From contig NC_016475.1 of assembly GCF_000226095.1 (NCBI RefSeq), positions 4,464,001 to 4,528,000 of the forward strand: a stretch of 64,000 nucleotides of DNA, written 5' to 3'. The notes below the pieces were generated by a model. The model was not told the DNA's origin and ran no database searches. It saw only the letters and a program-made list of their open reading frames with translations. The first letter of the stretch is position 1, and every line of letters begins with the position of its first letter. This DNA comes from Thermothelomyces thermophilus ATCC 42464 (Eukaryota > Ascomycota > Sordariomycetes > Sordariales > Chaetomiaceae). Both the position numbers and the translations under genes were made by a program. Below are positions 12,241-23,829 of this stretch, in pieces.

Positions 12241-13005
12241 TCACTCTAGTAATAGTTTCTATACTGTCCGTCTAGGATAGGACCTACTAAAATATAGCTA
12301 TAGAATGGCTATATAGTATAGATAGTCATAGGCTTCTTATTCCTTAGAGGGGTGACCTTAGTTATCAACCTTTGGTAGGACTACTTATAGGCCTGGTATA
12401 GCGTAGGATTCCTATATCCCCGATTAGCTCTTCCTCTGACCAGAGGGAAGGGGTTGTTCTCATATATCTCCGAATACCTAGATAAACAAACTAAGGACTT
12501 GAGCCTAGCAGGTAACCATAGTATAGATCTATCGGCCAAACGGACTACCATTATTAATTTCTATAAAAACCGGGTATAACTGCTTTACTAGAGCTCCCTT
12601 ATAGGTATAGAAGAAATCTATATAAGTAGGAGCAAGTCTTAGGATTCTAAATATCTATTCTAAGGTATTAGGATTTAGGTTTAGTTCCTAGCGAATATAT
12701 AGGACTACCTACATCTTAGGGTGCCTAATAAGGAAGAATCTATAGTATGAAAGGAATAGCTTATACTAGTACTATATTAAGGCTACCTCTAGATAGTCTA
12801 AAGGTATTAGAGGATCTTCTAGGTAAGCTGCTTTTACTACCTATATAAACTTAGGAAGCGTAAGGAACCGGTTATCCTAGGTAGTCGTTAAATCTACTAG
12901 CTAGTTAGTTATAGAAGGAAGTATAGGCTTAGTATCCTCATCGATTTCTACGTCTTCCTAGATAGAGGATTTATATCTCTAGCGCTTAATTCTCTTAATA
13001 GATAT
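12241..13005 (-). pseudogene. TE-A1 antisense accessory frame, 255 codons, unknown function
   Basis: This frame runs opposite to gag-pol. The initiator reads ATA here (complement of 13003-13005), but the same position in TE-A3 (38571-38573) is a true ATG. It ends at a TGA complementary to 12241-12243. All three TE-A copies have exactly 765 nt between these points. Apart from RIP-type TAA/TAG codons the frame reads as a plausible protein: a basic N-terminus, an acidic stretch at about residues 18-25, then a mixed helical region rich in Leu, Tyr and Phe. An internal TGA or TAA near codon 190 in the copies leaves the true C-terminus uncertain. I recognise no domain. It diverges from the long sense frame that starts at 13525. 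Confidence 0.55.
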
Positions 13006-13524
13006 AGTGGTCGAACTTACTTACAGGAGCTTATAGTAAGTTCGAAGGGGAAGTAATATAGGGAGAAGTAGGACTAGCTATCTAGGTAGAGAGAGACAAT
13101 TACAAGCAAGAGTTAGTTAGAGGAGTAGAAAAGTAGGAAGAAGTTTAAGGAGAAATAGGGGATACTTATCCTTTAAATGTTTAATAGTTAGGGCACTAGA
13201 ACCACTAGATTTCCATTCGAAGAAGGTATACCTAGGCCGGAATAACCTATTATATAAGAGGTTATACTTCTTTATTACTACTAGATAAAATATAAGTCAA
13301 GGTCATTCCCTAGAGTTATAACAAAGAATGACCTAGTCATATAAGGGCTAATGTAATTACCTATTAGATGGCTCTAAAACCGGTAAACACTACCTAGAAT
13401 GACTAGATAAAGAAGGAATCTAGATAGAACTAGAAGGTCTATAAATACCCCCTAACTTAACCTTATTCTCTCTTTTCTATAACTACAAACCACAAATCGC
13501 CAACTCGTAAAAACGCTAAACAAA
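13006..13524. promoter_or_regulatory. TE-A1 divergent intergenic region with TATAAATA box (13440-13447) and pyrimidine tract
   Basis: This 519-bp gap separates two divergent accessory frames. TATAAATACCCC begins at 13440, about 85 bp before the sense ATG, and is followed by a CT-rich stretch (about 13460-13485). That is a common layout of fungal polymerase II promoters. The same box is present at 21227-21234 in TE-A2 and 39009-39016 in TE-A3, each about 85-96 bp before the same start. The region therefore probably drives the accessory genes independently of the LTR. That is inference from sequence only. Confidence 0.6.
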
Positions 13525-15441
13525 ATGTCTTCTCTACCTAGTTAGATAGCTAGGCGCCATTAGGCAAGTGTTCTACCAAGCAATTCTTTTCCAAATGTTA
13601 GTAGTCTAGGTTTTAAGCGACTCTATATAAGTCTTCTAATGATAAACACGTATAGGGACAACGTTAGAGAGTTAGATCGAAGAAGAAGAAAAGGATCAGT
13701 TCCTCTCCCTCTGACTAGAGGGCCGAGCTAACTAAGTATAGGACTACCTTTACTCCTTCTAGGAGAAGATCCTAAAACCCTAAGGCTCTTTCTTTAGTAC
13801 CTCCTTATAACTTAGGTTCCGGGGGAAGAAATCGCTTACTACCTAGGGAGTAGTAATACCTAGAAGCTCTTTAACGAACTGTATACTAGGCCTATTCCCT
13901 ACCCTAGGGAAGTAGTAGCTAGAAGGCCGGAATAGCTTATAAGTCCTAGTCTTAAGACTAATAAGTAGATCGTTAGTTACCTATTTCCCTTATATACTAG
14001 GCTATATAGCTAGGGGAAGATATACTTTAGCTAGTATTAGTATAATATTACTATAAGCCTATACGATATTAAAGGGCTTATATTAAAAAAGGAATACCTA
14101 AACGGCTATAACCTTCTAAACTTACTTTAGTATATACTAGTAGCTTATAAGCTATATATCTATATCTTTCTAGAGGCCGTTAGCGACTTAAAGCCTAAAT
14201 GGTTAGCACTACCCCTATAAAAATAGAAGGAAATAGCTAGAAAACGATTCTAGGTAATCGTTTACTACTTATAAGCATTACATTAGGTAGTAGCTATATA
14301 TAATTAGACAGAGTCTTATCTCTATTATATAGACTCTTATCCTTCCAATAAGCAGAGTCGAAAAGATCTATTTAAGACTCTATAGGATATAGTCATTCGC
14401 CCTAGCTTTCTTTTTCTACTACCTAAAGGCTATATATACTAGCTAATAGTATAGGCAACGTTAAGGTAGAAAGGCTAATAGGAATATAGCGTCCAGGTCG
14501 CTAAGTTCTACCGCTTCTACTTCTAGGAGATTCGATAGGGAGATAAGGTATAGCTTAAGCTCCCCTAGCAGAAGGGCTATCTATATATAAGGCTAAAAGT
14601 AATAGAGGCTAAGAACAATATATTAACGCTCTAGCTTAGAATAATCTAGATAGCTCTAGGCTATCTGCCTAATAGCTCCCTTTGGCCAGAAAAGCCAAAG
14701 AACCCTTAGGGGGATATCTATCCCCATTAACTACCTAGGTAGCCTGTAGATAAGCTACTTTATAGGCCGCCGGTTTTGTAATTATAGCTATAGCTAAGAT
14801 AGGCGAAATCGGTTATCTCTGTCCGGATAGAGGAAGGAGAAGATAACCTGCTACTAATAAAGGAGTAACTAGTTATAAAAAAGGATTATCAGGTTCCTAT
14901 AGACGATACCGTCTAGCGGTTCCTTAGCAAGGCGCCTAAGAGACTTAGGCCGCCTTAGTTACTCTAATAGGTACTCGAGTATCCCTATAAGCTAAGGATA
15001 GCTATCTACTAATATATAGTAGAATAGGTAGAAGAGTAACTTATAGCTATAGAAGGCTAAGGAAAACCTCCAGGATTATAGTAGTAGCTAGCTAAGCAGG
15101 GGCCTTTAGCGATATAACGGCCGCCTAGTTAGATTAAGACGAAGCCAAGTAAGCTAGTATAGGCATAGGAGATACGCTCGACCTAAGCCGCTAAGAAAGA
15201 ACAGGCTCGTTAACGTCGTCCTGATAATAATCTAGCCGAATGGACACGGCCCTTACTATTCGAATGTTTAGGACCTAAAGATCTTAAGCTAGTTCCTAAG
15301 TATCTATCGTAGTTTATAGGCTAGGATGCGTTAGATGCTAAAGTAAAGGCCTAGCAAAGGTATTAGGTATTTAAGAAACGGCCCTTGCCTAAAGGCGACA
15401 GTAGAGCTAAGTAGGCCAGGCGTTATAAGGAACGTAAGTAA
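13525..15441 (+). pseudogene. TE-A1 downstream sense accessory frame, about 638 codons, unknown function
   Basis: This frame lies after pol in the same direction as gag-pol, behind its own TATA-like box. It starts at ATG 13525 and stays in one frame to the TAA at 15439-15441; all internal stops are TAG/TAA at places where CAG, CAA or TGG would fit. The end is uncertain because this TAA could itself be a RIPed CAA. The N-terminal third is Ser/Leu rich, the middle (about residues 80-260) looks like a folded mixed helix/strand domain rich in Tyr, Leu and Lys, and the C-terminal third is Gln/Arg/Lys rich. The same frame occurs in TE-A2 and TE-A3. I do not recognise a family; it is not gag, pol or a transposase by any motif I can see. 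Confidence 0.55.
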
Positions 15442-15496
15442 GGTTTTAGGTCCGAATTCGCCGGTAGGAGCCCTAGGCAAATTCGAAGGGGAAGTA

Positions 15497-15955
15497 TAGA
15501 CTAAGGCTAGTAGCTCTTAATATAACTAGAGGGATATAGGCTATAGTTTTATTTTTCCGGTTCTATGGAACTTTATTATATATAATGGATATAAATAGGG
15601 GTTACCTATCTAGGGGCACTAATAGGAAGCAAGCAGAGAGGCAAGGACAATAGATAGCTTTTAATACTTATTTACTCTAATGGATCTAGGTAACAAGATG
15701 TAGTTCTTCTTTCTTTTATAAGTTAGGACATCCTTTTCTATATAAGTAGACTCTTTTACGTCTGTCTAAGGGGACATTACTATTGCTACCTTCGCTTCCG
15801 TCGTTATTGCCGTCCGAACGGTTGGACTTGTCTACTGTGATCGCGAATACTCGGATGCCCTGGACATTTTAAGCTAAAGCTCCTCCCTATCTGACTAGAC
15901 GGAGGTTTGGTTCTAGAGGTGCTAAGTAGTACCCTAGAGGGTTAGCACTAGCTTA
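15497..15955 (+). repeat. TE-A1 3' LTR
   Basis: The LTR is 459 bp, starting TAGACTA (probably from TGGACTA) just after the purine tract AAGGGGAAG and ending CTAGCTTA (probably from CTAGCTCA). Other copies are 28540-28990, 29854-30316 and the split LTR 48668-48986 plus 63834-63979. The base after its end is LINE sequence (TE-B2), as at every other TE-A outer end in the window. Confidence 0.85.
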
Positions 15956-17618
15956 ATACTAATAGGCCTCTCTAGCCCTTTCCTAGGCCTTGACCTTCTT
16001 TAGGCAGCCCTTATACTAGGCTATATAAGGGCCCTTATAGGCTATATACCTATAAGGGAGTTAGTTAGAGTAGGTAGGGCACTAGGCCTCCCTAGCCTTC
16101 CCCCCCTCCCTATAGGCCTTTATACTATAATGGCTATAATAGGCTGGCCGCTAGTAGTACCGCTAGATATAGCTAAAGCTCTAATACCTATAGTACTGCC
16201 TTGGCTCTAGAGCATCCTAGTAGGGCTTGTAGTCTAGCACCTAGGCATCCTAAACTATGCCCTTATTATAGGCCTTCCGGGCCTCTTCGAGGTCCTATAG
16301 GCCTAGGAGTACCGTAGCCTACTTCCTCTACAGGCTCTTTAGCAGTGGAACTTGACCGTTTCGATCAGGTATAGGCCTATAGCCCCTTTAAAGTCTTGTT
16401 TACTAACCCCCTATAGCTCCTCCTTCCAGACTCCTTTAGCTAGGACTATATAGGCCCTACCGACCTCCCTAGCCTCCTCTCTAAAGGCTATAGCTACCTA
16501 TCGCTTGTTAACCGAATACCAATCCTTAGTAGCCTTATCCTTAAAGACTACTATTATATCCCTACTTAGGAGCTTCCTAGCCGTAACGGCTCCCTAGTGG
16601 CTAGAAGCCCTATTAACTACTTAGACTATCTCGGCTAGGGTTCGGGCTTTAAGGTCCTCCTATAGGCTTACGTTCCGTATTATGACCTCCTACAAGGCCT
16701 GTAACGGCACCGCCTTGGCCGATAGTAGGCCTCCCTAGGGGCCTATTGCCCCCTGTTGCGAGCCTATAGCTACCTATGCCTAGGTAGGGTAGGAGGTAGC
16801 CTTAAGGGCTTCTTTAAGCCCCTTTTTGACTTCCTTAGCTATAAGTTCCTATAGGTTTAGAACCGGGCCTATAATAGTAGTTATAAGGCCCTATAAGAGC
16901 CTATTAGTAAGGTCCTATACCTTGCCCTGTTTAGGGCTTGGTATAAGGTCGACTAGTTACGTGATAAGACCCCTTAGTTCTTTAATATCTAGGGTAGGGT
17001 AGGCCTATAGTAGGCCTCCCTTTGATTAGTTCAAAGCTATAGGCCTCTCTACTTAATGGCTTAGTAGTAGGCTTTAAATTAATGTTGCGTTTAGGGGCGC
17101 TAGGTAGTCTATGTGGTGAAAATTTTTGACGGGCATATAAGATGCGGTCGGGTTACGGTTAGGTCCGGTTCTAACGCTTACGATGCCTGTTGTACACCCG
17201 CAACGGCTCGCGCGCGGTTGAAAGTAGTACCGTTAGATGGCGTTTGTCGAGAGCTTTCTAGTGATAGTAGTTTCATAAGTTTTGATAGGGTATTCGCAAA
17301 GATACAAGAGAGCGGGAATAGTTTAAAGCTATAGGCCTCCCCACTTAGTAGCTTAGCGGTAGGCTTTAAATCAACGTTATATTTAGGGGCGCTAGGTAGT
17401 CTATATAGTGAAAGTTTTAACAGGCGTACGAGGTGTAGTCGAATTACGGTTAGGTCTGATTCCTATGCCTGCGATGCCTGTCATATACCTATAACGGCTC
17501 GCGTGTAGTTGAAAGCGGTACCATTAGATAGCGTTTTTCGAGAGCTTTCTGGCAATAGTAGTTTCGTATATTTTGGTAGGGTATTTGCAAAGATATAAGA
17601 GGAGCTAGGGTAGGTCGG
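15956..17618 (-). mobile_element. TE-B2: 5' part of a Tad-like LINE, minus strand, cut by TE-A1
   Basis: Reading the minus strand from 17618 leftwards reproduces the 5' untranslated region and ORF1 of TE-B1 (22130 to about 23520). The copy stops at the outer edge of the TE-A1 3' LTR, so TE-A1 apparently inserted into it and the LINE 3' part lies outside the window. It is rich in RIP-type TA dinucleotides, but the 5' monomers at 17033-17616 keep more CpG than the rest. ORF1 is broken by many stops. Confidence 0.82.
17033..17616 (-). repeat. Two tandem 292-bp 5' monomers of LINE TE-B
   Basis: The start of the unit (AAAGCTATAGGCCTC) recurs at 17033 and 17325, a period of 292 bp, and the two units align along their whole length with RIP-type differences. 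TE-B1 has a single copy of the unit near its 5' end (about 22150-22441). The arrangement resembles the tandem 5' promoter monomers of some mammalian L1 families. Unit 1 is distinctly richer in CpG than the flanks. Confidence 0.8.
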
Positions 17619-17638
17619 TTTTATTAAGGATAGGATCA

Positions 17639-19683
17639 TGATTAATATAAGTCTTTTTGCTTAAGGAGCAGTTATTAAATAGGTTAGCCCTAATAAGAAA
17701 GGCATCTATACCAATTTAAGAGTAGGATATAGTCTAAGGCAGAGAAACGATATAATCCTATTAAATAGCAGCTTTATTGACTACCTTTCCTATTAAAATG
17801 CTTCTAATAGTACCTCTTTAGCATTTAGTTTATTGTAGAAACGGACGCTCTTATCCTAGTTGACTAGTTAAATGGTATAGCTAATAATATACCTAGAGCC
17901 TTAATAATATAATAGATTATATAGATTTAGCTATTTGACTTTAAGGTTAAGTATATTCTCGGTTCTAAAAATGCTATTACTAATAGGCTTTTATAAAAGC
18001 CTCCTAGTCTATCTAACTAGATAGAGAAAGTAAACGAGGAGGATATTAACGATTAGATCAATATATAAATCTATATTAACTATATTAGTAATCCTCCTAA
18101 ACCTATAGACCTAAACCTTAAGGAAGGATACTCCGAATACTCTAGAGCTATTATATAGTACTTGGCTACTCTAGAAGAACTAATAACTATCTAACTATAT
18201 TAGTAGCAATGTCTATTTAAGAAGGAAGCGTTTAAATATTTAGTAGACAAGGGGTATATTCTGCTTTAGCTAGTAAATAATACCTAGAATCCTCGCTATA
18301 TAGTAGATACCCTAGAAGAGAGGCGATAAATTTTCTAAGCTTGCTATAACGAGATAGGCTATAAGGGTGGAGAAGCTACTTACTAGAGGGTTATTAACTA
18401 CTATTACTAGAAGGGAATATACGCTAATATAGTAAAGTAGATTTATACCTACCTAGAGTATTAGGCATAAGATACTAAAAGTTTAAAGAGATATATTCAT
18501 ATTTAGAACCTTCTCTAATCTTATTTACAAAATAGCACTTAGATATCTAGCTTATACCCTCTAACTAAAGGGGGAAGCCTTATTTCCTCCTCGAGGCGTA
18601 TAACGATCTTTAAGGATTTATAGAAGCCAAAGTCCTACCTAATAAGTTAGCTAGAGCGGTAAAGAACTTCATTAACTATAATATTCTCCTTTATAAGGGA
18701 CTCCTAATAATTATAGTCGTTGATAGGAGATCTAAATTTAAAGGGGAAGTAAAAGCTATCCTAGAGGAACTAGGGGTAAAACGTGTTATCATTTCTCTCT
18801 ATAACTCTAGGGCTAATAGTATTAGTAAGGCTAGGTATATACCTATTATAGCTACCCTGGTAAAGATAACTATAGGGACTAGAAAGAACTAGTAATAGCT
18901 TTTTCCCTATATTCTATATATTAACTATATTACTATTCGAAATAGCTATAGCTACTTACCCTTTAACCTTATCTATAACTATAATCCTATTAGCTTGATT
19001 AAAAACGATGTCCGAACCTAGTAAATTCTTTACTAGGACTTTACAACTATCTAACTAGATAGGGAAAATTTAGTAGAAGCCTATCTACAATTATTAGAAC
19101 TCTATACTAAGGTATTACTTGATATAGAATTCGATTTAGAAGTTACTACTAAAAAGTTATCAAAGCTAGATAAAAAATGGCTAAACGCTAAAATAAAGCC
19201 TACTACTGTAAATTTAGAGCTAAGAATGCCTAGGTTAAAGCAAGCAATCTTATTCTAGTATATAATAATATCTAGTAAATCGATATAGGCTCGTTTTAAA
19301 AACTCTAGTACTAGTAGTATAGCCTATACTAGGTCTAGGAAGATAAGAATAGGAATACCTACTACCTAGAGACTCTTAACGGTATAATTATATAGATACT
19401 ATATATTGTAAATTGTATTAAGAAGTTTGTTAAGTAGGATAGAGTTTAGCTTAAAGCTAACAGATCTAATAGTTTTCTAGGTAAGTAAGACTCCTAGAAT
19501 TAGAAAGTAGGTTCTTTATTACTAGAAGCGCTTAAAGAAGTAGTAGTAGAAGAGGAAGCTCCTAAGCAAACTAAGTAACTATAACTAAGTGACTAACTTA
19601 CTAGATCTAGAGCCTAAGAGTAACGATAGTAATGATAGGAGCTTATAGTCAAACTAACTAGAGGGAAACTACCTAGATTTTGA
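17639..19683 (+). pseudogene. TE-A2 pol remnant (RNase H end and integrase)
   Basis: It aligns with the TE-A1 pol from the RNase H region onward without TE-D in between, giving the uninterrupted junction (about 18083-18110) that proves the TE-D1 target site. It ends with TGA at 19681-19683, where TE-A1 has TAA. The copy is dead: numerous RIP-type stops run through the integrase, with His/Cys zinc codons changed to Tyr. Confidence 0.8.
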
Positions 19684-20026
19684 CTTTCGAGCTATTAATA
19701 GAAATACAAGTTAGCCTTATTCGATTTTACTTCTATTTACTCTTTACTACCTAAACCCCTAATTACCTCTTTTCTATATTGCCTTTATCCCTTATTCCTT
19801 AAATTTCTAATTCTCTACCTATAATTACCATTTACTCTATTTATAAGCTACCTATTAATCCCTAACTATACTATTTAAATCCGTTAAGATTAGAGAGCTC
19901 TTTTTCTACGTTACTAGCTAGATATTCTTTAGCTAGCTATTAAGGTCAAATTTAGCCTAACCTATAAATCGAAGGTTAGGATCTTGAGAGCTATCGTTAA
20001 CTATATCTTCCTATAAGCACTTCCTA

Positions 20027-20791
20027 TCACTCTAGTAGTAGTTTCTATACTATCTGTCTAGGATAGGACCTATCAAAACGTAGCTATAGAATGGCTATAT
20101 AGCGTAAATAGTAATAGGCTTCTTGTTTCCTAGAAGGGTAAGCTTAGTTATTAACCTTCGATAGGACTATTTATAGGCTTAATACGGTACCGGATTTCTA
20201 TATCCCTAATTAGCTCTTCCTTTGACTAGAGGGAGGAAGGTATTCTTATATATCCCTAAATACCTAGATAAATAAACCGAAAACTCGGGCCTAGTAGGTA
20301 ATTATAGTATAAATCTACTAGCTAAACAGATTACTATTATTAATTTCTATAAACACTAAGTATAACTGCTTTACTAAGGCTCCCTTATAGGTATAGAAGA
20401 ATTCTATATAGGTAGGAGCGAGTCTTAGGATTTTAAATATTTACTCTAAGGTACTAGGATTAAGGTTTAGCTCCTAGCGAATATATAGGACCATCTATAT
20501 CTCAAGGTGCTTAATGAAAAAAAATCTATAGTATAAAAGGAACAATTCGTACTAGTACTATATTAAGGCTACCTCTAAATAATTTAAAGGTATTAGGGGA
20601 TCTTCTAGGTAAGCTACTCTTATTACTTATATACACTTAAGAGGTATAAGAAACTAATTATCCTAGGTAGTCGTTAAATCTACCAGTTAATTAATTATTA
20701 AGGGAAGTATAGGCTTAGTATCCTTATTAATTTTTATATCTTCCTAGATAGAGGATTTATATCTCTAGCGCTTAACTCTTTTAATAAATAT
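20027..20791 (-). pseudogene. TE-A2 antisense accessory frame
   Basis: It is homologous to 12241-13005 with the identical length of 765 nt from the initiator position (now ATA) to the TGA complementary to 20027-20029. Stops are of the RIP type. The equal length in three copies means no indels since the copies separated. Confidence 0.5.
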
Positions 20792-21226
20792 AATGGTCGA
20801 ACTTACTTATAGGAGCTTATAGCAAATTTGAAGGGGAAGTAGGATAGGAAAAAGTAGTACTAGCTATCTAAGTAAAGGAAGACGATTATAAGCAAAAGTT
20901 AGTTAGAAGAGTAGAAAAGTAGGAAGTAGTTTAAGGAGAAATAAGGAATCCTTATCCTTTAAACGATGTAATAGTTAAGGTACTAGAACTATTAGACTTC
21001 CATTTAAAGAAGGTATACCTAGGCTAAAATAACCTATTATATGATAGGTTATACTTCTTTATTACTACTAGATAAAATATAAGTTAAGGTTATTCCTTAG
21101 GGTTATAATAAAGAATAACCTGGTTATATGGAAGCTAATATAGTTACTTATTAAATAGTATTAGAACTAGTAAATATAGCTTAGAATAGCTAGATAAAGA
21201 AGGCATTTAAAAGGAGTTAGAAGGTC

Positions 21227-21234
21227 TATAAATA
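21227..21234 (+). promoter_or_regulatory. TE-A2 TATAAATA box for the sense accessory frame
   Basis: This is the conserved TATAAATA followed by a CT-rich run (about 21245-21275), 96 bp before the initiator position at 21323. Its survival in a RIP-damaged copy partly reflects that the box has no CpA to mutate. Confidence 0.5.
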
Positions 21235-22519
21235 CCTCTAACTTAACCCTCTTCTCTTCTCTCTTTTCTATAACTAATAACTATAAACTACAAATTACTA
21301 ACTTACAAAAACGACAAATAAAACATCTTCTCTACCTAGTTAGATAGCTAGGCACTATTAGATAAGTATCCTACTAAGCGATTATTTCCTAAATGTTAGT
21401 AATCTAGGTTTTAAGCGACTCTATATAAGTCTTTTAATAGTAAATACGTATAGGGATAATATTAGAGAGTCGGATCGAAGAAAAAGAGAAGGATTGGTTC
21501 CTCTCCTTCCGACTAGAAGGCCGAGCTAATTAAGTATAGGACTACCTTTACTCCTTCTAGGAGAGGATCCTAAAACCCTAAGGCTCTTTCTTTAGTACCT
21601 CCTTATGACTTAGGTTCTAGGGAAAGAAATTACTAACTACCCTAGGAGTAATAATACCTAGAAGCTCTTTAATAAGCTATATACTAGGCTTATTCCCTAT
21701 CTTAGGGAAGTAGTAGCTAGAAGGCTAGAATAGCTTATAAGCCCTAGTCTTAAAACTAATAAGTAGATTATTAGCTACTTATTTCCCTTATATACTAGGC
21801 TATATAGCTAGGAGAAGATATACTTTAGCCTATATTAGTATAATATTACTATAAACCTATATAATATTAAAGGGCTTATATTAAGAAAGGAATACTTAAA
21901 TAGCTATAACCTTTTAAACCTACTTTAGTATATACTAGTAACTTTTAAGCTATATATTTATATCTTTCTAAAGGCTATTAGTAACTTAAAGCCTAAGTAG
22001 TTAATATTACCCCTATAAAAATAAAAGGAAATAACTAGAAAACGATTCTAGGTAATCCTTTACTACTTATAATAATTATACTGGGCTATAGCTATATATA
22101 ATTAGATAGAGTCTTATCTTTATTATATAATAGCTAACCTACCCTATACCTAGCTAACCTACCCCTCTTATATCTTTGTAAATACCCTACCAAAACACAT
22201 AACACTACTACCGCTAGAAAGCTCTCGAAAAACGCTATCTAATAGTACTAGTTTTAACTACGTATAAGCCGTTACAGGTGTATAATAGGCATCGCAGGTG
22301 TAGGAACCGGACCTAACCGTAATCCGACCGCACCTCGTGCGCTTGTCAAAATTTTCACCGTACAGACTACCTAGCGCCTCTAAATGTAACATCAATTTAA
22401 AGCCTACTACAAAGCCACTAAGTAGGGAGGCCTATAGCTTTAAACTAATCAAAGGGGGGCCTACTATAGGCCTACCTTACCTTAGATATTAGGGAGCTAA
22501 GAGGTCTTACTATATAACT

Positions 22520-23790
22520 AGTCGACCTTATACTAAGCCCTAAATAGGGCAAGGTATAGGACCTTGCTAATAGGCTCTTATAGGGCCTTATAACTACTAT
22601 TATAGGCCTAGTCCTAAACCTATAGGAACTTATAGCTAAAGAAGTTAAAAAGGGGCTTAAAGAAGCCTTTAAGGCTACCCCCTACCCTACCTAGGCATAG
22701 GTAGCTATAGGGCCGTAATAGGGGGAAATAGGCCTCTAAAGAGGCCTACGGTCGGCTAAGGCAATACCATTATAAGCCTCGTATAAGGTCACGATACGGA
22801 ATACGAGCCTATAGGAGGACCTTAAAGCCTGAATCCTAGCTAAAATAGTCTAAGCAGTTAATAGGGCCTCTAGCTACTAGGGAGCCGTTATAGCTAGGAA
22901 GCTCCTAAGTAGGGATGTTATAATGGTCTTTAAGAATAAAACTACTAAGGATTAGTATTCGGCTAATAAGCGATAGGTAGCTATAGCCTTTAGAGAAGAA
23001 GCTAGGGAGGTTAGCAGGGCCTATATAGTCCTAGCTAAAGGAGTTTAGAAGGAAGAGCTATAGGGGGTTAGCGAATAAGACTTTAAGGGGGCTATAGGCC
23101 TATAGTCGATTAAAACGGTTAAGTTCCGGCTGCTAAAGAGCCTATAAAGGAAGTAGGCCATGGTATTCCTAGGCTTATAAGACCTCGAAGAGGCCTAAAA
23201 GGCCTATAACAAGGGCGTGGTCCAGGATGCCTAGGTGCTAGATTATAAGCCTCACTAGGATGCTCTAGAGCTAAGGCAGGGCTATAGGTATTAGAGCTTT
23301 AGCTATATCTAGCGGTACTACTAGTAGCTAGCCTATTATAGCTATTATAGTATAAAGGCCTATAGAGAGGGGGGAAGACTAAGAAAGCCTAGTACCTTAC
23401 CTACTTTAACTAACTCCCTTATAGGTATACGGCCTATAAGGGCCCCTATATAGCCTAGTATAAGGGTTGCCTAAAGAAAGTCAAAGCCTAGGAGAAGGCT
23501 AGGGAGGCTTACTAGTATAGACTTCGGACCTTCTAACTATTAGAGTAACTATACTAGAAGGTAGCATTCGAGTTTAGTAGCTAGCTAGAAGACAATGATT
23601 ACTACCTAACTAGTGCTAAACGCCCCTATAGGAGGCCTACCCTAGCCTAATAGATAGCTAGGAATGCCTTATTTAATGCCTAACAGACTTATATCTCCTT
23701 TCTATAACTAGGAGCCCCTTCCTTCTTATAACTAGCAGAGGGGGTAATAGCTATAGAGCCTACTATTACTATACTCTTGTCCTCTGCTCT
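22520..23790 (+). pseudogene. TE-B1 ORF1 remnant with zinc knuckles
   Basis: The frame is approximate: it reads through from about 22520, with a Lys/Glu-rich N-terminal part near 22625-22680, and all breaks are RIP-type stops. A CCHC zinc knuckle (C-X2-C-X4-H-X4-C) is inferred at 23280-23321, where Cys codons read TAT/TAC and the first reads GGC. A second, less certain knuckle follows at about 23331-23370. LINE ORF1 proteins of the Tad clade bind RNA through such knuckles and accompany the template in the retrotransposition particle. Start and stop could not be fixed. Confidence 0.6.
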
Positions 23791-23829
23791 AGCTACCCCA
23801 AATGTAAATTAAGATCCTTTAGTAAAATA

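Larger units (their letters stand above)
1..15955 (+). mobile_element. TE-A1: large RIPed Ty3/gypsy-type element, 5' end outside window, interrupted by TE-D1
   Basis: The copy starts inside pol at the window edge and ends with its 3' LTR at 15955. The same order of parts (protease, RT, RNase H, integrase, antisense frame, TATA box, long sense frame, purine tract, LTR) occurs in TE-A2 and TE-A3, which defines it as one unit. TE-D1 sits between 2822 and 10312. Removing TE-D1 and one copy of its 5-bp duplication restores both the sequence seen in the other TE-A copies and the pol reading frame. Damage is almost all C-to-T and G-to-A in CpA/TpG context, typical of RIP. Confidence 0.9.

Noticed and set aside
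17113-17334. 73-codon frame in the LINE 5' monomer
   Set aside because: It crosses the monomer junction, is broken in the second monomer and in TE-B1, and lies opposite to the LINE direction.
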